A stretch of 64,000 nucleotides of DNA, taken from positions 2,644,248 to 2,708,247 of the forward strand of contig JABTUN010000001.1 in NCBI GenBank assembly GCA_015075365.1, written 5' to 3'. Below are positions 17,457 to 30,000 of the stretch, piece by piece. A program made the translations under genes and the position numbers. Source of the DNA: Verrucomicrobiaceae bacterium (GTDB taxonomy: Bacteria; Verrucomicrobiota; Verrucomicrobiia; Verrucomicrobiales; Verrucomicrobiaceae). The notes under the pieces were generated by a model, which had not been told where the DNA came from, did not search any database, and worked only from the letters and a program-made list of their open reading frames with translations. Within the stretch, counting starts at the first letter, position 1. Each line of letters opens with the position of its first letter.

Positions 17457-17918
17457 ATGATTATGGCCGTGAGTATGGCCCAGCCTGCCGATTTTTTCCA
17501 AGCCCTTTCCTCCCTCCCACACGGGGGTGAGTTCCGGTTTATCGACGAGTTGACCGCCCTGGAGCCCGGGGTGGCTGGCAGCGGGCGTTGGACCCTCAAG
17601 GGTAACGAGGAGTTTCTGCGCGGGCATTTTCCCGGCCAGCCTCTGATGCCCGGGGTGCTCATGATCGAGGCGCTGGCCCAGTTGGGCGGAATTCTCCTCC
17701 AGACCCGCCCGGACATCCCTCCTCTAAAGAATCTCCGCCTCACAGCGGTCCGGCAGGTAAAGATTCTTGGTAGCATCACCCCCGGCCAGGGGCTGGAGGT
17801 TCATGCGCGGCTGGAGGCCGTCATGGGGGCGCTCGGGCAGGTGTCCGGGGAGGTGAGGACGGCGGATGGAGCGGTGCTGCTAAAGGGAGCGGTGACCCTT
17901 TCGGGTGAGGAGGGATGA
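17457..17918 (+). CDS. FabZ-like 3-hydroxyacyl-ACP dehydratase
   Basis: About 153 aa. The hot-dog-fold signature HFPGQPLMPGVLMIEALAQ is intact, with the catalytic His57 and Glu71 (numbered from the first ATG). FabZ-type enzymes dehydrate 3-hydroxyacyl-ACP in fatty-acid elongation. ATG codons at 17457, 17463 and 17475 are all possible starts and none has a clear ribosome-binding site; the first was used. The gene is divergent from the acyltransferase with only 45 bp between starts, implying shared control. Housekeeping fabZ is usually found next to lpx genes; here the partners are a GT2 and a PlsC-like enzyme, so a dedicated lipid or polyene-type pathway is a possibility. Confidence 0.87.
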   Translation: MIMAVSMAQPADFFQALSSLPHGGEFRFIDELTALEPGVAGSGRWTLKGNEEFLRGHFPGQPLMPGVLMIEALAQLGGILLQTRPDIPPLKNLRLTAVRQVKILGSITPGQGLEVHARLEAVMGALGQVSGEVRTADGAVLLKGAVTLSGEEG

Positions 17919-18072
17919 GTCAGGCGGGTCCCGTCCGAGGGTGGCAGATGCCAGGCGGGCCGTGCAAAGGCTGCGACAGGATTAATTGCTTCATAGTGAA
18001 CATTTTTGTGGCAAAAAATTCCAAGTTTCGCTAGCCTCGAAATTCTCCCCCAACCTGCCCCCAGCCAAACTT

Positions 18073-21000
18073 ATGCTGCCGCTATTTCGCGCACACCGAC
18101 TTCCCGTCGCTCTCATCCTCACTGCCCTGATGGCATTCTGGCAGATCGGCCAGCCCCTCCAGGCAGCTACGTTCTATTGGGACACAGACACCAACACCAC
18201 CGGCAACGACATCAATGGAACCGGCCTGGGAGGAACCGGAAACTGGGATCTGGCTGCTTCCAACTGGTGGGATCTGACATCCCTGGGGGTGTGGCCCAAC
18301 ACGAACGCTGATGTGGCGGTGTTTTCATCCCCATATTCGGGTGGTGTGCCCACGCCGTTCACGGTAACTCTCAGCAGCGGCATTGTGGCCAACCAACTGC
18401 AGTTTCATCGCAGTGGCTACACCTTGACGGGCGGGGATCTCACACTGGCTGGCACGACGCCAACGCTGCATGTCAATTTGGGTGAGTCGGCCACGATTGG
18501 CAGCCAGATTGCCGGTTCAGGCGGCCTGAGCATGAATGGTGGAGGCTGGGTCAGGCTTGGCAATAACAACAATAGTAACACTTTGACCGGCTCCACCACC
18601 ATCAACCATGGGGCGTTGGTCATCACCGGGCAGGGTGCCCTCCCTGCTGACAGTTCGGCCATTGTTGTGACACGCATCAATCCTGCCGCCACGTCCACCT
18701 CGACACGCGGCTTCGGCGGCGGCTCTCTTGTGCTGGATGGCACGGGCGGTAATGTCAGCATCAGCCGGAACCTGTCCCTCTTCGGCCACGGTCCATGGGC
18801 GGATCGTGGTGCGGCATTGGTCAGCACGGGCGCGAACACCCTTTCTGGAACGGTGGAAATGGGCGGACTTACGAACGGTGCGCTCGTCAGCACGCGAGTC
18901 ATCGCGGCGGACGGCACGCTTAACCTGACTGGAACCCTGAATGTGCAGGGCACGGCGGGAACTACCATCAGCCAGTTGGGCGGGGTGAACCAGGCGGGTG
19001 CCAGCTTCTACAACCTCACGGGTGTGCTCACTGGCACCGGCACGCTGGAGTCGAGTGGGGGAGGCACCTTGTTTCTCAATCCTTCCGACGCGTCGGGCTT
19101 CTCAGGCGTGATTCGCGTCAGCGGCAGTGCCGCCAGCGGGCAGAGTGTGGTGCGCATTGATTCGCCGAATGTGTTGGGCACTCGCACCGCCGGGACCACG
19201 AGTGCGGTTCTCGACTTGAACGGCGGCGTGCTGGCGGTGCTGATGGACACCCCGGAGGTCAAAGTCTCGAATGGTTCCAACGCCAATGTCTATTTCCGTG
19301 CGGCCAGCACGATTTTTGCCGATCACACGCCGGGCAGTTCGGTCAGGGACCAGACCGTGGCCTTTGGCAATCTGTCTTATGAAGACAATATCACGCTAAC
19401 CTTCAACAGCCGCAACGGCTACGGGATGAGCTTTACCACCGCGCCGGTCAATGGAGGCAACGAGCAAAGCACCTTCACCAACAACCTCCAAGGTGGTGCT
19501 TTGCTTACCTTTGTCGGGAACTTCTGGAGCAATACCGACAACGGGGCCGCCCGCACCATGACCATCGGTGGCAACGGCAACACGCTGATCAATGGCAATA
19601 TCATCGCCACCTCCACCACCTTTAATCACAACCTGACGAAGAGCGGCAGCGGCACATTGACCATCACAGGAACCGGCTCAACTCTCGACGGCAATGTGAG
19701 CGTCACTGGCGGCACGCTGGCCATCAATGACTGGCGGGCGATCACGAACAACACCTCGACGGTCAACCTCAACGGAGGGATACTCAGCGTGATCGGCAAT
19801 AACGTCTCCCAGACGAACCTGACCACGAGCAAGGTGATCAACCTCTCCGGCACCACCGGCAGCGCGGCCATCCTGGCGAATCAGACCGGCACCAGCCCGG
19901 GATTGATCCTCAATGCGGACTTCACGGCCTCAGGCGCGGGAACCAAGACGCTGACGCTCGGTGGCGCGAACACCGCGGCCAACACCATCAACGGGGCCAT
20001 CGTGCAAAACGGCACCACCAACGTCACCAAAGTTGATGCCGGTCGCTGGGTTCTCGCGGGGTTGAACACCTACACCGGCACCACCACCATCACCAACGGC
20101 ACGCTGCAGATCAAGGCCAACGCCGCCGCTTCCACGATCATCGCGGACACCTCGGGAATCACTTTTGGTGCCGTCAATAACTATGCCGGCGGCACGCTCG
20201 AGTTCGTCGGGCAGCCCAGCGTCAACAACGTCGAGACACTCGGCACCATCACCTATACGGGCGGCGGCGCGGCGACCGTCAAGCTGACCCCCGGCTCCGG
20301 TGGCACTGCTTCGCTGGTTTTTCCGAACATTTCCACTGGGGCCACCGGAACCATCAATTTTGTCGGCGGAGACTTCACGAACAACACGTTTACCATTTCC
20401 CAGATCAACGCGGCGGCGGGCAGTGATGGAATCATCACCCGCAGCATCTACTGGAACGGTGCTGACTTTGCCTACCGCCAGGGCGGCGTCCTGCGCGCGC
20501 CTGTCTATGGCGTGGACGCTGGCACCGTGACTTCAAGCACGACTCTCGCGGCGGGACACAATCAGATTACCGGCAGTTTCGCGACAAACTCGATTTCGAT
20601 CAACACCCTGAAAATCAACGGTGGCCACACGCTGACCCTCAATGGAGGCCAGACGCTGACCCTGTCCGCTTTCGGCCTGCTGTCCACGGGAGGCAGTGCG
20701 ATGATCACGGGGGGGACATCGCTCACGGTGGGCGGTTCCAATACCTTGGTGGTCCGTGTTGACGGGGGCGCAGATTCACTGAGAATCGAAACTCCCCTCA
20801 CTGGTTTCACCGGCGGCCTGACGAAGAGCGGAGCTGGTACGCTGGTGCTCGCCGGCACCAACACTCAGACGGGAACCATTCACGTTGCCGAGGGAACTTT
20901 GCGCCTCTCGGGCAGCGGCACGCTTGGCGGGGCTGCCGCGCTGACCATTCGGCAGGAGGGCGTGCTTGAACTCAACGGGATAACCCCGACGAACAACATC

Positions 21001-24000
21001 AATGCATTCGTCAACAACGGCATCGTACGCAATACCAGCGCCACCACCGATGTTGTGCTCACTGTTGGCGGCGCGAACGGGACTGGTGACTCGCGCGGCA
21101 TCATTGAGGATGGCGGCGCGGGCAAGATCAGCGTGGTCAAGATCGGCACCGGAGGCCAGAACTGGCTCGGCCTGAGCACCTACACCGGCACCACGACGAT
21201 CGGCTCGACGGGCATTGTCGGGATCAACAACCTTCAGAATGGCGGGCAGCCCAGCGGCATCGGTGCCTCCAGCAATGCGGCGGGCAATCTGATCTTCAAC
21301 GGGACCAGCACCACCCAGGCCTACGGCGGTATCAGCTACACCGGCACCACGAACGACGAGACCGACCGCCTCTTCACGCTCGATGGCGGTGCCAACGGCG
21401 GTGTGCGCATTCAGTCTAACGGTGTTAATGGCGCGACGAGTTCGTGGACCAACATCGGAGCCATTGCCTTTGGCCCCAACGCCACCGGCAATCCGCAGGG
21501 CATTGTCTTCGGTGGTGCATCCACTGGCGACAACCGCTTCTTCCCCATCATCAGCGACAACGGAGCGGCAGCGACCTCGGTTTACAAGGCGGACGCGGGC
21601 GTCTGGCATCTGGAGGCCACGAACACTTATACGGGTCCGACAACAATCCGCGGCGGTGCCTTGTATGTGACGACCGGCACCAGCCTGCCCACGGCCTCGA
21701 ACCTCGTCCTCGATGGCGGCTCGATCGCCCGGACGGGAGCCTTCACCCGCACGCTCGGAACGGGTGTGGATCAGGTTCAGTGGACCGCGCATGCTGCCGG
21801 GGGCTTCTCGGCCGGCGGCTCGCCGTTGACCGTGGATTGGGGATCCGGCGCGGTTTGGGGAACGGGACCGTTCCTCGGCACCGGTGCGCTGTTGCTGAAC
21901 AATTCCGGTGTCGCGAAATCCGACGTGGATGTGGTCAGTGGCTTTGAGATCACTCAAGGCGCGGCAGCGGCCTTTAATGCCACCACCACGGCAGGTAGTG
22001 CCACGGTGAATCTGACCTCGGGCAGCACGGTTGGCCTTGCCATCGGTCAAACCATCACGGGCAATGCGAATATTCCGGTGGGGGCGACGATCGCGACGAT
22101 CGTCAGCGCGACGCAGTTCACATTGAATTCCGGCACTGGGGTTCTTGCGGCTACTGGTGCTGCCACCAACACCCTCGCGGGTGGTTACCGCCAGATCAAC
22201 GTCGGCGACTTCACCAGTGTCGGGGCGGACTTCGGGACGATCAGCGGTGTCATCACCGGCGCAGGCAGCCTGGCCAAGGAAGGCGCGGGGATTCTGAATC
22301 TGCGTGGAGCCAATACCTACACGGGCCAGACGCTGGTTCGACAGGGAACCTTGGTGGTGGAAACGCTCGGCAACAGTGCGTCTCCGGGCACCTCCAGCGT
22401 GGGGGATTCCACTGCTGGCAACACCAATGCGGGTGCGATTGCTCTTGGTAATGGAGGCACCACAGGAGGCATTTTGGAATATGTGGGCCTGGGTGAGACC
22501 AGTGACCGAAAAATCCGCCTGAACACCACGACCGGCACCAACCAGATCCATGGTGATGGTGTGGGAGGCCTCATTCTCACCAACGTGGCCAACGACATGA
22601 CTGCGGGAGCCAAGACCCTGAGCCTGCGTGGCGTCAGCTCCGCCGCCAACTTCATCACCAGCCAGTTGTCCGACAACGGAGGTGCCTTGGGCATTACTGT
22701 GGACGGTTCTACCGCATGGGTGCTGACCAATGGGGCCAACAACTATACCGGCACCACCACGTTCACCGCTGGTGCCCTTGGTATTGGTCATGACAACGCT
22801 TTCGGCACCACCGGAAACGTGGACTGGAGCAACGGCACGCTTTTCGCCTACGGTGCCGATCGCACCATCGCCAATCCCGTGCGCTTGATTAACAACACCA
22901 CCGCAGCCTTCGCCGGCGACTACAGCCTGACTACCAGCAACCCCTTCCAGTTGCTGGCTGCTGCCAATAACGTTGCATTAACCAACAATGTCGTCGGCGG
23001 CGAGAGCCTGACGTTCACAGGTGTTACCGCCAACAGCCTGACTGCCAACCGCACCTGGACGATTGACGGGTCAGGCATGACGATCATCAACGGCAACTTC
23101 ACCAGCTCCACCACTTTCGGTGTGGCACTTGCGAAAACCGGAAACGGCGTCCTCCAATTGAACGGAGCCGCCAACAACTTCAACCAGAACAACGCCACCG
23201 TTGACATCGATCGCGGCACATTGCGCCTCGGTGCCAACGAAGTCATCGGCCACGGCCTTGATGGGGCCTTGGTAGCCTACGGCAGTGTGACGCTGAGCCC
23301 CGAACTGGCGGGCGGCGACACCGCCACCTTCGACCTCAACGGCTTTACCGAGACGATCAACGGCCTGACGATGAACACGGACGGCACGGCGATCATCGAC
23401 AACACAGCCGCCACGGCCGCACACCTCATCTTCGGGGCCAACAACTCCGCCGTAAGCATCGGCGGCGGCACGGGCACCTACACCATCACCGACAGCGGGG
23501 CCGGCGCACTCTCCATCACCAAGACCGGTAGTGCTGCCGCGACCATCCCCACTGGCGTGACGCTGACGTACCAAGGTTCGACCAATGTGAACGGCGGCTC
23601 GCTGACCATCGCCTCCTCGTTGAACGGCACCACTGCCTTGAGCGCCACGAACGCGACCACGCTGGCCCTCACTGGCGGCCTCGCGGCCCCCTCGGCCGTC
23701 ACGAGCCTCGTGGTGGACAACGGTTCCACCTTCAGCATGCTCGACGGCGCGGGTAACAAGCTCAACGGCCTCACCAACCTGCAGCTTGGCTCTGCGAGCG
23801 GCACCATGACGTTCCTGAATCTGAACGTGGGTGACCTCAGCGTCGCGGGTGACGAGTTGAGCACCGATACGCTGACCCTTCTCACCGGTGGGACGCTCGG
23901 CCTTTTCGCTGGCAACCAGATCACCTTCAATCTGACGGACACCGGTCTCAATCCGAATGAGCAGTATGTCTTGCTGGACGCCACCGCCATTGGCGGCGGA

Positions 24001-27000
24001 CTCTTCGGTGGCCCGCTCAACATCGGGGACTACATCCTCGGGGGCACGCCTGGTGGCTTTAGCTCCATCGACCTGACCACTAACTCCACCACGAACCAGA
24101 TCATCCTTACCACGGGTAGCCTCATCATCGGCACTTCCTATTGGCGTGGACTGACGGACAACACCTGGAACGCAGCCACGAATAACTGGTCCACCGACAA
24201 GGCAGGAACCACCCCGGCGGCCTCCATCCCCGGAGCTGGGACAGATGTGGTCTTCGCCTGGGACAATCCCGGCAGCGGACCGCTGGTCACCACCCTGGAG
24301 CAAAACTTCAAAATCAACTCCCTGACCTTCGAGGCGGGCGGCACGACCACTCCTTCCTCCATCACCATCAACCCCGGCACTATCACGACCAATCGCATTG
24401 AGATCGCTCCGCAGTCCTCGGCGGATGGCATCGAGATCGCCGCCGGCGGCCCTGCGGCTGTGACCATTAGCAGTGCAGTCCGCCTCGGCGGTACCGCCAC
24501 CAGCCAAACATGGTCCGTGACGGATGCAGGCTCCGTCCTCTCCATTGGTTCGCTGCTCGGTGAACGTGACGTCACGAAGGCCGGCTCCGGCAAAGTCACC
24601 CTCACCGCCGCCGCCGATCCGACCTTTAATAGTGGCGCGACCTCCGACTTCACTCTCAACGCGGGAACGCTGGAGCTGACCAACAACGCCGCCTTGGGCA
24701 ACACGATCAACAGCAACCTCGCCAACGTCATCATCAACAGCTCCGCGGCCTTCTACTACAACAACGGCACGGCTGGGACGGTGGCCAATCCCATCACGCT
24801 GGCGGGCGGTGCCCTCTCTGGCGGCGGACAGAACCACACCTACAGCGGCACGGTCAATGTCAGCAGCGGTTCCACCATCAATCTGGCGGATTCCAACGGC
24901 CCGAACACCAACACCGCCCGCAACGTCACCCTGTCCGGCGTTGTCAGTGGTTCGGGCAATCTGACCATCGACGGCAACAACGCCGTCTCTGGCGGCAATC
25001 AGCTCGCTGGCACGCTGACAATGAACAACGCGGGCAACACCTGGAGTGGCGACCTCCTCTTCAATCGTGGCACGGTGACGATCTCCAGCGCGGCGAGTCC
25101 GAGTTTCACCACCAATGACGTCACCTTCAACAGCTTCGGACGCTTCAACCTTCAAGGGGTCAATTCCCAGATTCTCACCAACTCAGGCACGCTAACTTAC
25201 GCTGCCAATGCCATAGGTGAAATTGGCGTGGACAACACGTCCGGCACGGTCAGCGCTCCCTTCACTCTCAACATGACGGGGCCGGTCAGCCTCGGTGCCA
25301 GCTCGGGCATCCGTCTGTTCCTCAGCGACGGTCCCAACTCCGTGGCAAACTTCACCAACAGTGTGACAATGGGCGGAAACGCCAGCATTTCCGTTGGCGG
25401 CGGCGCTGGGGCGGTGGCAATCGTCTCGGGGGTGATCGGGGATGGCGGTGGCGGATTCGGACTTGCCATCAATGACGATCTGGGCGGCTGGGGCACCACC
25501 AACCGCACGGTGCGTCTCACCGGGCCGAACACCTTCACGGGCAATATTTCGTTGGGCGAGGGCGTCCTCGAATTCACCACGGTGACTGACATCAGCGGCG
25601 GAGCCAGTTCCCTCGGCAACGGCACGGCGATCACCACCACCGCCACAGGCACGCTGAGCTTCATCGGCACTTCTCCCCAGTCCACCAACCGACCCATTAC
25701 CACATCCGGTGGCGTGCTCACCCTCTCGGCCAACGGTGCCACAGCGGCGGACACCATCACCTACAACGGGCTGATCACCGTCGGGCCGACCGCTGACGGC
25801 ACGCAGTTTACTTTGACCGGCACCGCAGGCCGTGAGGGCATCATTGGCGGTGGCATCATGCAGACAGGCGATGCCGCTGACATGACAGTGACCGGTGGCA
25901 CCTGGACCCACCAGACCGGCACCAGCCGTGTGGGGGATGTCCTGACCTTGAGCGGCGGGGCGATCCTGAATCTGAACAGCGGATTGTTCCAGGTCCGCAA
26001 CGACTTCGTCGTCACCGGTGCTGGAACGGTGCTGAACCTGAATGGTACCGGGACACTCTCCTTCTCCACTGCCACGCTATCCGCTGACTCGTCCCTCCGC
26101 GCTGTAAGTGGCGGCGTGATCACTCTCGGTGCCAACGACGCCGTGGTGGTCACCGATTTTGATGGGCTCCGCATCGGCACCGATGCCGCTGGTATTGGTA
26201 CTCTCAACACAGTTACCTTCTCCCAAACCGTATCGGACTTCATCCTTGGCAACCGCAACATGGATCGTTCAGGTTTGGTGAATGGCACTGGAACTGTCAC
26301 CACCACGAACAACATCGATCTATATGGCGGCACCGTGAACGCCAACCTCGGCAGCACGGGTGCGGTCACGCTCGACAAGATCAGCTTAAACACGGTCACC
26401 CTGAGCGGAGATAACTCCGCACTGGCCGGAACCGGTGCCACTGTGGTCACTGAAGGCACCTTGATTCTGGATTACACCGCCAGCAACACCACGAAGGTTC
26501 GGGCCGCCTCTGCCCTCGACATGCGCGGCTCCAACCTGATCCTCAACGGCAATGGCACTGCGGCCACCAGCCAGAGCGTGGGCAGCTTTACTTTAGCAAC
26601 GGGTGGGTCGAACCGAATCACGCTCAACGCCGGTGCCGGCCAGGAGATCGTGCTCAATCTCAATGCATTGACCCGCGCGGTGAACGCGCAGGATGGCACC
26701 CTCCGTCTCGTGCTGCCCTCCGGAGCCCAGTCTGCCACCAATGGCGTCACGACCGACACGCTAAACACTATCGGTACTGGTGCCAACGCCATCCTCGGCG
26801 GGTGGCTGACAGTGAATGACGGCACCGGCACCTTCTTTGCCCGAAATGTGCCAAACACCACTGATGGCAACATCGGTGCCGCTGCCACTACTTTGCAGGA
26901 TACGATCGCCTCATGGGTCACTGGTGAGAATATCAGTGACGTCACAGGATTCACTGGAACCTTGAGCGGAATCAGCATCAACAGCCTGCGCTTCAATGCT

Positions 27001-30000
27001 ACCTCTGGCTCCGACTTGGCCCTGTCCTCCGCGGGCGTCCTTGGCATCACCAGCGGCGGCATTCTCGTCACCGACAACGTCGCTGGCACGCCTAGCCTCA
27101 CCGGTGGCACCCTGTTCTCCGGAGCTGTGGCCTCCAACGTCCCGGAACTGATCTTCACTCAAGACAGTAGTCAGACCTTCGAGCTGGGTTCGGATGTTCG
27201 GATCAATCACGCCCTCACCAAGAGCGGCACCGGCACGCTGCGGCTCACGGGTGACAATGTCTATACGGGCTACACGGAAATCCAGGAAGGTGTGCTCGAG
27301 GTGGCGGGTGGGAGCGCCATCGGAGACAACTCCATCGTGACCTTGTCTGCCACACGTGCCAGCACCCTGAGGCTGCTTTCCAATGAAACCATTGGTCGGC
27401 TGCAAGGCGGGAGTCGCAACACAGACCAGGATTTGGGCACAGTGGATGTGGACACATTCACGCTGACCATCAATGAGAGCGCCAGCACCACTTACGCGGG
27501 CTTCTTCACCGGCACGGGAAGCATTGTGATGAATGCGGGCAACGCCGGCAACCTGAACCTGACCAATGTCAGCACGGGTTTCACGGGTATCGTAACGATT
27601 GACGGCGGCTTGCTCCAGCTCAGCGGCATCGGCCAGATCAACGCGAACGTCATCCGCATCAACAAGGGCGGCAATCTCCTCATCGACAACAACGGCACCA
27701 CCCGCAGCGGCACGCGCATCCTCGACACGACGGCGATTACACTCAACTCCGCCGACGGAGCCTTCAGCGGCCAGACCCGGCCGCGCGGCCTCGCCATCCG
27801 CACGGACCAGGACACCACCCTGGATGAAACTGTGGGCCTCGTGACCTTGGGTTCTGGTGCCAACTATGCTGCGCTCGAAGCGACGACCACCAACGATGAC
27901 TCGGACATCATCGTGAGCAACCTGACGCGCCTCAACAACGCCACGTTCAACGTCCGCGGCACGAATCTCGGTAGCGCCTCAGCGCAGAGGAACGAACTTC
28001 GCATCGTGACTGCCAATGACGCCGCCTTCATCGCCGCCAATCTCGTCGGCGGGGGCGGTGCGGCCGCCAGCCAGAACATCAGCATCGTGCCTTGGGCCAT
28101 CGGCGAGAGCTTTGCTGGCGCGCTTGGGGATGCCAACATGGGCAACAGCCTGGTGACCTACATCAGCGGCACCGGCTTCCGACCGCTCGCCTTCGCGACG
28201 GAATATGACACGATCTCCGCCGCTGCTGCGACAGATAACGCCAGGGAGTCCCTCACCGCCGATCTGTTGGGTCTCTCTGGGACGACCATCAACGCCCTCG
28301 TCATCGACAATAACAACACCGCCACGGTCAATGTCACCGGCAGCGGCGCGGGCCAGACGCTCACCAACACCAGCGGCGCGTTTCTCTTCACCGTGTCGAA
28401 TGGTGTGGTCAGCACAGCCTACAGCACCATTCTCGGTGGTTTTGATAACGGCATCGAGGTGGGTGGCAGCGAGTATGTGTTCCATGTCGTGAATCCTTCC
28501 TCGGCGAACAATACGCCCACTCTGACGGCCACCGTTTCGTCTCCATTGGACTCGACGGCGGACATTACCAAGTCGGGGCGCGGCACGCTCATTTTCACCG
28601 CTGCCAACACCGCCGGCGGCGGTGCCAACAAGACCACGATCAACGAAGGCATTCTCGAAATCGCCGACCTGGACAACATTGGCGGAAACACTGGCAACCT
28701 TGTGTTTGCGGGCGGCACTCTGCGCCTCGGCGCGGGGCTTACGGACGACATTTCTCAGCGCACCATCACCTTGCTGGACGGTGGCGGCACCATTGACACC
28801 AATGGCATCGACCTTGCCCTGGCCAGCAGCCTCGGTTCAGGTCTTGGCGGGTTCACCAAGGCGGGAGCCGGCAACCTCACGCTGAACGCGTCCGCCACCT
28901 TCACTGGAGGCACCGCCGTCTCTGCGGGCACCCTCACCGTGGGGGCCAACAACGCCACCGGCAACGGTGGAAACCTGTCTGTGGCGGCTGGAGCCACCCT
29001 GGCTCTTGGTGCCAACAGCATCAGCCATGCGCTCGTCACCACCTCGGGAGCCGCTCCTTTGATCACTGGCGCTGGCACCATCACAGCCGGCACAGGCTTC
29101 TTCTTCAACCATACGGGTGACACCACGATTGACGCAGTGCTCGCGGGCGCGGGCGGACTTCTCAAAGCCCAGGCCAATGTGGTGACACTGACCGGAGCCA
29201 GCACCTACATGGGCACCACGGAGATCCAGGCGGGAACCCTCAGCATCAACAGCATCGCCAATGTGGGCGGCGGAGCCAGCGCGCTCGGCGCTCCAACCAC
29301 CGCAGAGGCGGGCATCATCCGCATGGGCCTGTCAACTGCGGCAACGACGCTGCAATACACCGGCTCCGGTCACAGCACGAACCGCCTCATCGGCATGCAG
29401 GGGACCACGGGCAGCGTCACGATTGACGCGGATGGCACCGGGGCGCTCGGCCTGGGGGGAGTCCGATTTGAGATGGCTGGAAACAAAACGCTTGTCCTGC
29501 GCGGCTCTTCGGACGCGCTCACCATCGACAACACAACCGGGACCATCACGGAAACTGGAGGTGTGCTGACTCTCAACAAAACGGACGCCAATACCTGGCT
29601 CGTCAACGCCGCGGCCAGCTACACCGGTGCCACCCAGGTGGACAATGGCACGCTCAAGATTGGCCTGGATAACGCGCTGCCGGCGGTCACAGCCGTCCGC
29701 ATCGGCACCGGCTCCACAGCCGGAACGCTTGACTTGAACGGCTTTGACCAGACGATCGGGTCACTCACAGTGCAGACCAATAGCAATGCTGTCACCAACA
29801 ACATTATTGTGGACAGTGGGAAGACATTGACCGTCAACGGCGCCGTCACCCTTGGGATCAATGCCAACGAAAGCGACACGAATCTCAATGCCACGGGAGG
29901 TGGTGCGATTGTGATCAACAGCGGAAATGCCAACTTCCAGATTGGGGCGGCCACGGTGGACAATGAAAACCGCGTGGATGTCGACTTCTCCGGGTTGAAC

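Noticed and set aside
23071..25155. 694-codon minus-strand open frame opposite giant 1
   Set aside because: Same mirror effect; no start signal and no recognisable domain.
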